Assembly: GCA_963798075.1 (NCBI GenBank)
Contig: CAWCRU010000006.1
Span: 277,547-341,546, forward strand
DNA length: 64,000 nt
Direction of reading: 5' to 3'
Origin: DATAOG01 sp963798075
GTDB taxonomy: Bacteria > Pseudomonadota > Alphaproteobacteria > Geminicoccales > Geminicoccaceae
Position 1 is the stretch's first letter; each line of letters begins with the position of its first letter. The notes beneath the pieces were generated by a model, which saw only the letters and a program-made list of their open reading frames with translations, had not been told where the DNA came from and did no database searches. Below are positions 37,387 to 45,850 of the stretch, in pieces. The position numbers were made by a program, and so were the translations under genes.

Positions 37387-38658
37387 GACACCCCCAAAAA
37401 CCTGGGCGAGAGGGGCGTGATGTGATCTACTGCGGCGTGGGTCGCAGGGAGGATCGGATGGCGCCGCAGGTTGGGATGTTCGACGTCGAGGACCGGCTGG
37501 CGGGTCTGTCAAAGAAGGGTGACGATCTCGAACGGCTAGCGGCGGTGATCGACTTCGAGCTGTTCCGGCCCGAGCTCGAGCGCGCCGTGCCCCGCGCCGA
37601 CCGGTCGAAGGGCGGGCGGCCGCCGTTCGACCACGTCCTGATGTTCAAGGTCCTGATCCTGCAGACCCAGAACAACCTGTCCGACGAGCGCACCGAGTTC
37701 TACTTGCGCGACCGGCTGACCTGGATGCGCTTCCTCGGCCTCGGGCTCAGCGATCCGGTGCCGGATGCGAACACCATCTGGACCTTCCGTGAGGCGCTGA
37801 CCAAGGCTGGCGCGATCGAAGCCCTGTTCACCCGGTTCGACCAGCAGCTCCGCGCCCAAGGCTACCTCGCGATGTCCGGGCAACTGGTCGACGCGAGCAT
37901 CGTCGCCGCGCCCAGGCAGCGCAACACCAGGGCCGAGAAGCAGGCGCTCAAGGAAGGCCGCGTGCCAGAGGCTTGGCAGGCCAAGCCGGCCAAGCTCAGC
38001 CAGAAGGATCGCGATGCGCGCTGGACCGTCAAGACGACCAAGGCGAAGCCCCGCGCCGGCGAAACACCGCTGGTTGATCTCGCGATTCCCGAGTTCGGCT
38101 ACCAGAACCACATCAGCGCCGATCGCCGCCACCGGCTGATCCGCCGCTGGCTGGTCACCGACGCCGCCGCCCATGCCGGAGCCCGGCTGGCCGATCTGCT
38201 CGATCCCGGCAACACCGCGAGCGCGGTCTGGGCCGACACCGGCTACCGTTCGAAGAAGAACGAGGAGCTCCTGCGCCAGCGGATGCTGAAAAGCCACATC
38301 CACCGCAAGAAGCCGGCGGGCCGGCCGATGGCGGCGCGCACCGCCCGGGCCAATGCGAAGAAGTCGGCGGTCCGCGCCCCGATCGAGCACGTCTTCGCCG
38401 AGCAGAAGGCCAGGATGGGCCTCTTCGTCCGGACATTGGCCTCGCCCGGGCCACGACCAAGATCGGCCTCGCCAACCTGGTCCACAACATGCGCCGCCTG
38501 CTCTGGCTGGAACGCCAGCCAGCCCTCGCCTGACGATCCAGCGGCCCACCCCAAGCGCCGGCCACCGCCCATCAAGCCAAGCGCAATCGACGACCTCCTC
38601 GCGCGCGCACCACCCTGCGACCCCGTCCTCGCCAAAAAATTCGGTAGATGGAGGTGTC
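37387..38658 (+). mobile_element. Complete IS5-family insertion element, 1,272 bp
   Basis: The ends are inverted: left end GACACCCCCAAAAACC, right end (read inward) GACACCTCCATCTACC, sharing GACACC-CCA. CGGCTG flanks both sides (37381-37386 and 38659-38664), a 6-bp target-site duplication. A second internal inverted pair, GGGTCGCAGGG (37439-37449) and CCCTGCGACCC (38613-38623), lies just inside each end. One transposase gene fills the element. Boundaries are fixed by the split IS110 reading frame, which is continuous once the element and one CGGCTG are removed. Confidence 0.85.
37458..38533 (+). CDS. IS5-family DDE transposase, one frameshift near 38440
   Basis: About 358 residues after correction. 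The N-terminal region has KGGRPPFDHVLMFKVLILQ and DERTEFYLRDRLTWMRFLGL (the IS5 DUF772 domain). DDE residues are visible in LVDASIVAAPRQ (first Asp), VWADTGYRSKKN (second Asp), and IEHVFAEQKARMGLFVRT (Glu). After a one-base deletion near 38440 the family C-terminus continues as GLARATTKIGLANLVHNMRR and LLWLERQPALA, ending at 38533. ATG chosen at 37458 after GGGAGGA; an upstream ATG at 37422 is less likely. Without correction the transposase would end in a garbled tail. Confidence 0.88.
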
Positions 38659-39043
38659 CGGCTGCAACGGCCGTGCGCCTTGCGCAGCTGGGGCCGCGCG
38701 CTCGCCGAGCGGATCGGCACGAAGAAGGCGCGGGTCGCGGTCGCCCGCAAGCTCGCGGTGCTGCTTCACCACTTGTGGACCCGCGAAGAGGATTTTCGGT
38801 GGGCGTCGGCATGAGCATCTGAGCGCCCACTGGGTTGTCCCTGCCGGGGACGCGGGCGGCCGAGATCGCGGAAAAGGTGGGGGCGATGACCCCGTCTGAC
38901 ACATCGATCCGGCGCCTTGCGACCCTCATGCTGGCGCCTCGAGCCCCGAAAGAACCATGACCCCGGCAGCGACCCAAAAAGAGCAACCACCCCCTTGCCC
39001 GATTAAAGAACCTTTTCCGATCAAGTTGTGAACGGTCCACCCC

Positions 39044-40027
39044 TCAGGTTGCAACCTCGACCGGCCGTTCGAGCTCCACACACATGCCCTGGATAGCCTC
39101 CGGGCCCATTGCGGATCGACGCTCCACCCGCCCGTGCCGGTCAAGCACTACGAGCGCGGGCACTCCTCGGATAAGATAGTCCTGATACACCCTTTCATCC
39201 GTGCGTAGGACGAAGTGTTTATCGTGATTTTTCTCGTTGCTATTTAGCAGTACAAGAGTAAATTCCGGATGACGACATGCCCAGGTCTTTACGCGATCGA
39301 CCACCGCTCCGCAGGCTGGACAACCCGAGTCAACGAAGAGCAGAAGAACACGGGTTTGGCGCCGCAACACTGAATTTAGGTCGTATTCCTTACCGTCAAG
39401 ATCACGTCCCAAGAACCAAGGCGCTTCTGCGCCGATCTCGAGGTCGAAGTTCCGCGAATATCCTGCAGGAGACAACAGTTGCTCAACGACACCGATCCGT
39501 TGCAGGAGTTTACCGTGCTGCTGAAGCAGTTGATAGTGAAATATCGCAAGGATAAGTAAACCAGAACACATGATTGACATCAGCATAACATCAAATTGAC
39601 CAATTCCAAACACTGTTAGCGGAATGTCGCTTGTCCGCAGTTTTAATGTGAGCAATGCTGCCCCGGCAAGAACCAAGTTTTGAAGTACTGAGCGCCAGCT
39701 TATGGGCCTCGGATCCGACTGGCCGAAACATCGGCAGTCCGGCCGATCGCCGCGCGTCAGAATTGTTGTCGTCACGGTGGCATAGGCAAGCATTAACGCC
39801 GCCGTCAGTATCGCACTGATCCGTGCCGTTGCTGGGATAAGCAGGAGAGCGCCGAAGACCGACTTGATTGCGCCGATAGAATAGGCGATGAAAGGGATCA
39901 GGGCCGGGCTGGTTCCGAGTGATGACAGGAAGGGAGCTATCCCCTCCGCCTGTCGTAGCTTGGATAAACCAGCGACAAAGAGCGTAGCTGCGAGGGCGGC
40001 AGCGATCAGATTGGCAGCGGTATTCAT
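39044..40027 (-). CDS. MauE-like membrane domain fused to a CxxC thioredoxin domain
   Basis: 327 residues. The N-terminal half has about four membrane helices and matches the MauE/DoxX-like redox family: LIAAALAATLFVAGLSKL, IPFIAYSIGAIKSVFGALLL, and the cysteine pair PDCRCFGQ in the periplasmic loop. A further membrane helix (about residue 190-215) leads into a thioredoxin-like domain of about 130 residues: IGAEAPWFLGRDLDGKEYDL, LLLFVDSGCPACGAVVDRVK, with a CPAC active site, and GVPALVVLDRHGRV with the cis-Pro. MauE and MauD are normally separate proteins that help form disulfides in the periplasmic methylamine dehydrogenase light chain; here the two are fused. Four nt behind the Cys-rich gene, so probably co-translated with it as its dedicated thiol oxidant or isomerase. 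Base composition is visibly less GC-rich than the flanks. Confidence 0.85.
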   Translation of the reverse strand: MNTAANLIAAALAATLFVAGLSKLRQAEGIAPFLSSLGTSPALIPFIAYSIGAIKSVFGALLLIPATARISAILTAALMLAYATVTTTILTRGDRPDCRCFGQSDPRPISWRSVLQNLVLAGAALLTLKLRTSDIPLTVFGIGQFDVMLMSIMCSGLLILAIFHYQLLQQHGKLLQRIGVVEQLLSPAGYSRNFDLEIGAEAPWFLGRDLDGKEYDLNSVLRRQTRVLLLFVDSGCPACGAVVDRVKTWACRHPEFTLVLLNSNEKNHDKHFVLRTDERVYQDYLIRGVPALVVLDRHGRVERRSAMGPEAIQGMCVELERPVEVAT

Positions 40028-40031
40028 TGCT

Positions 40032-40976
40032 CTAGCCGGGTCCGACGACCAGCCGACAACCGACACCACCGTTCTCCATTGTCTTACAGTATGTGGATGG
40101 CCAAGGGCAGCAGCCGGCCCAGGAGCCGTTGCCGTTGAAGCAGCATTGCCACTCATAGTACGATGGACAACAACCGGGGAAGGGAGTATGTGGTGGACTA
40201 GCTCCGCAATCAAATCGAGGGCCGAAAGTCGCCGGCGTGCAGCGACCACCGTCTGGTCGACAGAATACGGTCTTGCATGTTCCTTCGAGTAACTTGCAAC
40301 CGGTATGGTCTGCAAAGAAACTTTCGAAAACACACGCCCGCAGATTGCCCAAGCTACACTTAAGAATATACCATGCGCTGGAGGCGATCTGACAGGGAAT
40401 ACCTTCGGCACCGCCAGCCTTCACCGCTCGACAGGAGGCCGCGCAGAAGCTGTTGGTAAACTTCGGCGCCGTACGGCCTTTGACGATCTCACCATCAATG
40501 ATTCTCTCGACGTAGGTGGCGGCCTGTCCTGTGCGGCTGTAGACTCTGTTCTGATAGCGGAGCAGGTCGGTGGCATTGTCCAGCAGCTCGTGGTGCGTGA
40601 TGGTGTAGGTTGGCCAGCGTACGGCAGCTGCGGACACAACCGCCGGAGTTGGTCGCGCGTAGGGAATTTCAAGCACTCGCACCGTACGCGGGCCGGGGCC
40701 CCTCGCGACATATGCATTTGCGCGACGGGCGCGATATCCTTTTTTGCGAAGGTCTTTCTTAAAGGCGACAAAGTCGCTGCCGGCGTTAGCCCTGGTCAGC
40801 AGCTCTGTGCGTTCGCTGACTGTAGCCTTGCGAAAGTGGAACTGGGCCGCGGATACCGGTGACGGCCGAAAGAGAAAACCTGCGCTCCCTAAGGCAAGGA
40901 GTGATTGAAGGAAGTTGCGTCGGGACGGAACGCTGACGGCAACGGCGAGACGATCGAACCAGTAGCCCGTAGCCAT
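40032..40976 (-). CDS. Tat-exported cysteine-rich protein of unknown function
   Basis: 314 residues. A twin-arginine signal is near-perfect: SRRNFLQSLLALGSAGFLF, followed by SPVSAA, a cleavage-like site at about residue 45. The middle (about 46-175) is Cys-free and basic, with TELLTRANAGSDFVAFKKDL and YRARRANAYV. The C-terminal about 140 residues hold 18 cysteines, including three CC pairs (PGCCPSYYEWQCCFNGNG, AGCCPWPSTYC). Export of a folded, oxidised protein fits Tat plus periplasmic disulfide formation. The architecture (Tat signal, Cys-free middle, Cys-rich end) recalls the halocin C8 type precursor and the Cys-rich MauA light chain, but I recognise no family. ATG 40976 is chosen because AAGGGG lies 7 nt before it; ATG 40982 is an alternative. 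Confidence 0.75.
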   Translation of the reverse strand: MATGYWFDRLAVAVSVPSRRNFLQSLLALGSAGFLFRPSPVSAAQFHFRKATVSERTELLTRANAGSDFVAFKKDLRKKGYRARRANAYVARGPGPRTVRVLEIPYARPTPAVVSAAAVRWPTYTITHHELLDNATDLLRYQNRVYSRTGQAATYVERIIDGEIVKGRTAPKFTNSFCAASCRAVKAGGAEGIPCQIASSAWYILKCSLGNLRACVFESFFADHTGCKLLEGTCKTVFCRPDGGRCTPATFGPRFDCGASPPHTPFPGCCPSYYEWQCCFNGNGSWAGCCPWPSTYCKTMENGGVGCRLVVGPG

Positions 40977-41001
40977 TGACATGCCCCTTGACTGATCGCT
41001 G

Positions 41002-41030
41002 TATCTAACCTGCGACGCGACGTTTGGCAA
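41002..41030 (-). promoter_or_regulatory. Possible sigma-70-type promoter for the cysteine-rich operon
   Basis: On the minus strand TTGCCA (41025-41030) and TAGATA (41002-41007) are separated by 17 nt, 26 nt upstream of the chosen ATG. The -35 box matches TTGACA at five of six positions; the -10 box is weak. Plausible, not proven. Confidence 0.35.
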
Positions 41031-41062
41031 GGCGTTCGCAAAGCCGGCTGACGAGGAAACGC

Positions 41063-41285
41063 GACGCCGGGGGTCACGACGCCGGGGGTCAGACGCCGGG
41101 GGTCAGACGCCGGGGGTCAGGTCTAGACGCCGGGGGTCAGACGCCGGGGGTCAGGTCTAGACGCCGGGGGTCAGGTCTTGCAGTCCAGCATAACGTCCTC
41201 AGACGCCGGGGGTCAGGTCTTGCAGTCCAGCATAACGTCCTGGAGACGCCGGGGGTCAGGTCTTGCAGTCCAGCATAACGTCCTG
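41063..41285. repeat. Tandem array of GACGCCGGGGGTCA, nine copies in three unit sizes
   Basis: Core copies start at 41063, 41078, 41092, 41106, 41126, 41140, 41160, 41202 and 41245. Some abut directly, some are joined by GGTCTA, and the last three belong to a longer unit of about 41 bp (core + GGTCTTGCAGTCCAGC + ATAACGTCCT) at 41160-41200, 41202-41242 and 41245-41285. The long unit read on the minus strand is the 3' end of the DUF1902 gene (codons ...DVMLDCKT and stop) plus its flank, so the array includes three copies of that gene end. There are no unique spacers, so this is not CRISPR. Confidence 0.9.
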
Positions 41286-41470
41286 GTGATCGGCCAGGAG
41301 CAGGCCGTTTGCTTCGAGCAGCTCGGGGATCACGACGTTCAGCTTTCGGATCAGCGAATCCAAGGTGTCGGCGCCGGCCGCGAGGCCGGGCACGCCATCG
41401 CTCGCGGCAAACCACACAGCCGCCTCGGCAACCTAGCCTGTCTCCACGTCCAACGAAATGCCTTCTGCCC
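41256..41470 (-). pseudogene. DUF1902 (HicB-like) antitoxin remnant
   Basis: On the minus strand one frame reads VAEAAVWFAASDGVPGLAAG, ADTLDSLIRKLNVVIPELLE and ANGLLLADHQDVMLDCKT, stop at 41256, which is the DUF1902 domain (AxVWvAxSdDvPGLvtEAdTleeLxxKlxvmvPELLExNG). Just upstream in frame is a TAG (41433-41435) and before it SLDVETG; the normal N-terminus is scrambled, so no intact product is made. No HicA-type toxin is found downstream, where the repeat array begins. A dead antitoxin fragment. Confidence 0.6.
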
Positions 41471-42051
41471 AAAGGATGGGCCGCCGAGTTGGCTGAGGGG
41501 CTTCTCGGGGAGTCACTGCTCAAGTATTAGGCAAAAATGCCTATTGCGTGTCCTGGAGCTCACGCGATTGTGATCGGGGAATAGTCCCGATACGCGACCT
41601 TTTCCGCACGCAAGGATCATACCGTACAATTCTGCTAAAGGTTCTGACGTCTTTCGCGGCCGCGTCCGGCGGTGCGCCGAACGACGATCCGGAACCGGCG
41701 AACGGGACCTCGAGGACGTTGGCAGCGGCCTGGCGCCTGCACCAAAATGCTCCACGATTGACGCATCCAGCGGCCTCCAGCGCACGCCTGATGGCGGCCG
41801 GAGCGGAATCGGGAAGCGAGCGAATCCGCGCCTTGCAGCCGCCGAACGCGATCTCCAGCGCTGGAGGCTCGATCATTACTTGGAGGGGATGCGTCACTTC
41901 TGCCGCATGTTCATGTCCTCGATGCGCCGGAGATGCGCCACCGATGCGTCATTGCCAATCGAAAGTGGCGCATGGCGGCCCGCATTTTCCAGTCTTCGGC
42001 GCTTGAGGCTCGATCATCTCTGGCGGCGGTCTTCAGCGCTGCCAATGCAGC
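41471..42051. other. 580-bp stretch without a convincing gene
   Basis: No domain is recognised on either strand. Two open frames (41541-41897 minus, 118 codons; 41880-42239 plus) show no convincing protein. A 13-bp sequence, GAGGCTCGATCAT, occurs at 41864-41876 and 42005-42017. Probably a degraded boundary of the accessory region, between the antitoxin remnant and the glnA terminator. Confidence 0.5.
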
Positions 42052-42086
42052 CAAAGAAAACGGGCGGGTCACGAGCGTACCCGCCC
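42052..42086 (-). terminator. glnA: Rho-independent terminator of glnBA
   Basis: On the minus strand GGGCGGGT pairs perfectly with ACCCGCCC (8 bp) around the 9-nt loop ACGCTCGTG-like segment and is followed by GTTTTCTTT. It lies about 85 bp after the glnA stop codon. Confidence 0.75.
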
Positions 42087-42171
42087 AAGTCCAGGGAGGC
42101 TAAGCGTAGCTGGCGACCATCCTGGCTGGCCGCTCAGGGAAAAAAGGTTCGGCCAGCCGGCGCTGCCGGCC

Positions 42172-43604
<1,433 letters not shown>

Positions 43605-43734
43605 GGGCGGGGTTCCTTTCTTGCTTGAGCAAAGCTGCTGCGGTGGGCTCGGCCGGACGGCGCGCGGGCGGCGGCCCTCGAGGTCGTCGGGGCCGCCCGG
43701 GGCGCGCCGCAGATCGGGGGCGGACGGCTGGCGC

Positions 43735-44073
43735 TCACAGGGCGTCGGCGCCGCGCTCGCCGGTGCGGATCCGGATCGCCTCTTCGAGGGGGTAGATGAA
43801 GATCTTGCCGTCGCCGATGCGGTCGGTCTTGGCGGCGTTCAGGATCGCTTCGGCGGCGCGATCGACCAGGCTGTCCTCGAGCACGATCTCGACCTTGACC
43901 TTGGGCAGGAAGTCGACCACGTATTCGGCCCCCCGGTAGAGCTCGGTGTGACCCTTCTGGCGGCCGAAGCCTTTGACTTCGGTCACGGTCATGCCTTTAA
44001 GGCCGACCTCCTGCAAAGCCTCCTTGACCTCATCCAGCTTGAACGGCTTGATGATCGCCTCGATTTTCTTCAT
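43735..44073 (-). CDS. glnB: Nitrogen regulatory protein P-II
   Basis: 112 residues. MKKIEAIIKPFKLDEVKEAL is the P-II start; the T-loop GRQKGHTELYRGAEYVVDFL carries the uridylylated Tyr-51, and the B-loop TDRIGDGKIFIYPLEEAIRIRTGE is intact. P-II senses 2-oxoglutarate and ATP/ADP and controls glutamine synthetase adenylylation and NtrB/C. Start ATG at 44073 is preferred over 44082. It is the first gene of a glnBA operon. Confidence 0.95.
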   Translation of the reverse strand: MKKIEAIIKPFKLDEVKEALQEVGLKGMTVTEVKGFGRQKGHTELYRGAEYVVDFLPKVKVEIVLEDSLVDRAAEAILNAAKTDRIGDGKIFIYPLEEAIRIRTGERGADAL

Positions 44074-44152
44074 AACAGCCACCGACCCTTCCGAGTTTGC
44101 ACCGACCGGCAGTCGGACGTGCGTGGAACCCGCCCGCGATCACCTCCGCGAA

Positions 44153-44167
44153 GCATGGATCATGCCA
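44153..44167 (-). promoter_or_regulatory. Putative sigma-54 promoter of glnBA
   Basis: On the minus strand TGGCATGATCCATGC has GG and GC exactly 10 nt apart, as in the sigma-54 consensus TGGCACG-N4-TTGCW, differing at the C of the -24 box and one T of the -12 box. It lies about 80 bp before the glnB ATG. glnBA in many proteobacteria is NtrC/sigma-54 dependent, which fits. Confidence 0.6.
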
Positions 44168-44230
44168 GCCGCCAGTCTGCCTCGCGGCGGGCGATTCGGC
44201 AATCGCGGCCCGATCGTTTGCCTGATTCGT

Positions 44231-44263
44231 GGGCATTTTGCCCTTATCCTGGGCAATTTTGCC
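44231..44263. promoter_or_regulatory. Two helically phased palindromes upstream of glnB (possible enhancer sites)
   Basis: GGGCATTTTGCCC (44231-44243) and GGGCAATTTTGCC (44251-44263) are inverted repeats whose centres are 20 bp apart, two helical turns. They sit about 65-110 bp upstream of the sigma-54-like promoter, the normal place for NtrC-type enhancer sites. The sequence does not match the GCAC-N7-GTGC-like NtrC consensus closely, so the binding protein is open. Confidence 0.5.
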
Positions 44264-44336
44264 GGCGGGCGGGCGCCTTCGCGGGCCGCCTGCTTGACCA
44301 CCGCGGGGGTCCGCGGCTAAAGAAGAGCGCCCTTGC

Positions 44337-44414
44337 GGCGGGCATAGCTCAGCTGGTTAGAGCGCCAGATTGTGGCTCTGGAGGTCACGGGTTCGAAACC
44401 CGTTGCTCGCCCCA
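44337..44414 (+). tRNA. tRNA-His (anticodon GUG)
   Basis: Acceptor stem GCGGGCA/TGCTCGC (with a G-T pair), anticodon stem CCAGA/TCTGG with loop TTGTGGC giving GTG, T arm ACGGG-TTCGAAA-CCCGT and an encoded CCA. The extra G at 44337 (G-1) opposite C73 is the histidine identity element. Confidence 0.96.
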
Positions 44415-44519
44415 ACTCCCGGCGCCGGGCGCTGAAGGAGGCGTCCGGCCCGAGGTTCCTTGAACCCCGTCGTCGCCGCGAACCGTCGCCGGCCCGGCCA
44501 GGACGGCAAAGGCCTGATC

Positions 44520-45251
44520 TCAACTCCGGGGCCCGACCCGAAGCGCGAAACAGGTTGCCTGCCGACGCCTCAGCTCGGCGCATTTCGCCTCGGCAGCGGC
44601 CCGCCCTTCGAACGGACCGATCTGGACGCGATAGACGCTGCCGGCCGCAAGCTCCGCCTTTTCGATGTGGGATCGATAGTCTGCCAGCAGCGCCCCGAAC
44701 CTCGCCGCCAACCCATCCCAGGCGCGCCCGGCCGCGGCCCGGTCCGTCGTCGCCAGCAGCTGGACGCGATATTCGACGCCCGCAGCGGCGGCGGGTCCCG
44801 GTGACGCCGGCAGCGGCGCCGCTGCGGGCAGAGGCTCGCTCGTCGCCGCCGGCGCAGCCGGCAGGGGCTCGCTCATCGCTGACTTCGCGGCCGGCAGGGG
44901 CTCGCTCGCGGCCGCGGACGGCTGGATCGCAGGGGCCGGCGCCGGCCCGGCGGCGGCCGCCTGCGGCGCGAGCAGCCGGCCTGCCAGGAGTGCTGCCGGC
45001 TCGTCGCCCGCCTCGGGCAGCAGGCGGTCGAGCCCGCGCGGCTCGTTGGCACCCGAGCGGGGATCGTCCAGCCGGGACGCGGGCGGCAGCTTCCAAGGCA
45101 GCTGGGGCACCCGGATCAGCGGCGGCTCGCTCGGTTCGGGGTCGTGCCGGGTGTCCTGGTAGGCGGCCGAGGCGACCACGCCCAGGATCGCGATCGATGC
45201 GAGCATCGACAGACTGACCACCGCCGATCGCGAAGCGGCCTCGAGCGTCAT
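44520..45251 (-). CDS. SPOR-domain membrane protein
   Basis: 243 residues from the ATG at 45251 (GAGG 7 nt before). One membrane helix (SAVVSLSMLASIAILGVVAS) with a short cytoplasmic N-terminus, then a Pro/Ala-rich linker with SEPLPAA repeats (at least three), then a C-terminal SPOR domain of about 75 residues (EYRVQLLATTDRAAAGRAW, GSVYRVQIGPFEGRAAAEAK). SPOR domains bind denuded septal peptidoglycan, so a cell-division role is likely. The low-complexity linker is typical. Confidence 0.85.
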   Translation of the reverse strand: MTLEAASRSAVVSLSMLASIAILGVVASAAYQDTRHDPEPSEPPLIRVPQLPWKLPPASRLDDPRSGANEPRGLDRLLPEAGDEPAALLAGRLLAPQAAAAGPAPAPAIQPSAAASEPLPAAKSAMSEPLPAAPAATSEPLPAAAPLPASPGPAAAAGVEYRVQLLATTDRAAAGRAWDGLAARFGALLADYRSHIEKAELAAGSVYRVQIGPFEGRAAAEAKCAELRRRQATCFALRVGPRS

Positions 45252-45850
45252 GCCTGGCCTCGCATGCATCAGTGCCCGATCGCCGGGGCGGCGACCGGGG
45301 CGCGAATTTGCTCGCCCGCGGGCGTGATTGCAACCGACTTTGCCGGCTTTGCCTATCGGCGGTTGCAAGTGGGCCACAGTGCGCGATGCCGCGACGGACC
45401 CGGCGCGTTCGGCCAGCTGCATGGTCGTGGGGACGGCGGGAGGACGAAGGCAGGCGGCTGTTCGTGGGGCGCCCGGGACCGAGACGACATTTTCTCGCCG
45501 ATCCCGTCCGGGTCCGGCCGCGGCCCGGCGGCTCGGCCCCATCTCCGAGGCGCCCCTGGACATCGAGGCCGAAGGGCTCCATCTCGCCAGGGGCGCCCCG
45601 GCAGCGCTTCGGCGGCGGCCGGCCCCGGCTCGATACCAAGAAGCTCGCGCTGGCCAGTCGGCACAGCATTTCGACGCCGGCTGCGCCCCGATCGCGACGG
45701 CGCTGCTCCGATTCGACGGACAGGCGTGCTGACCCGCCACGTCGCGGGCCTGCCCTGCACCCGCGTACGGTCGCCGGGTCTGCCGAAGCTTGCGCCCGCG
45801 GCCGAGTCCCGGGATCAATGCCAACGACGAGCAGGAGCAAGGCACGAGTG
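45252..45850. other. About 600 bp without a convincing gene
   Basis: Upstream of the SPOR gene (which reads away) and malate synthase (which reads right). It should hold two divergent promoters. Several open frames exist on both strands owing to the high GC but none encodes a recognised domain or has a good start. GCAGGAGCAAGG (45831-45842) just before 45851 is the likely ribosome-binding region of malate synthase. Confidence 0.5.

Larger units (their letters stand above)
36888..38814 (+). pseudogene. IS110-family transposase remnant, split by an IS5-family insertion
   Basis: Two separated blocks of one IS110 (DEDD, transposase_20) transposase. The left block 36890 to about 37386 reads DLGNQLRGLLRAFGLRVGKG, then KGVGAITALAYQSTIETPSRF, and after a frame change REVGAYVGLVPRRHQSGELD, RISKQGDALLRGYLYEAATV. 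The right block about 38659-38814 reads LRSWGRALAERIGTKKARVA and LLHHLWTREEDFRWASA to the stop. Removing 37387-38658 and one copy of CGGCTG restores the junction. The N-terminal catalytic third is missing, so the element was already dead. A damaged stretch about 37110-37180 interrupts the conserved PGVG helix. Confidence 0.85.

Noticed and set aside
41063..41285. CRISPR array
   Set aside because: The repeats are directly adjacent or separated by repeated, not unique, sequence, and no cas genes are near.
41541..41897. 118-codon minus-strand frame in the accessory region
   Set aside because: Part (ALEIAFGGCKARIR) resembles an IS66-type small protein faintly, but there is no supporting context and no ribosome-binding site.
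41930..42102. Coherent-looking short plus-strand frame (WRMAARIFQSSALEARSS)
   Set aside because: It runs through the glnA terminator hairpin and has no start signal or homologue that I recognise.
45353..45760. 135-codon minus-strand frame between the SPOR gene and malate synthase
   Set aside because: Low-complexity Arg/Pro/Ala composition and no recognised family; treated as non-coding.
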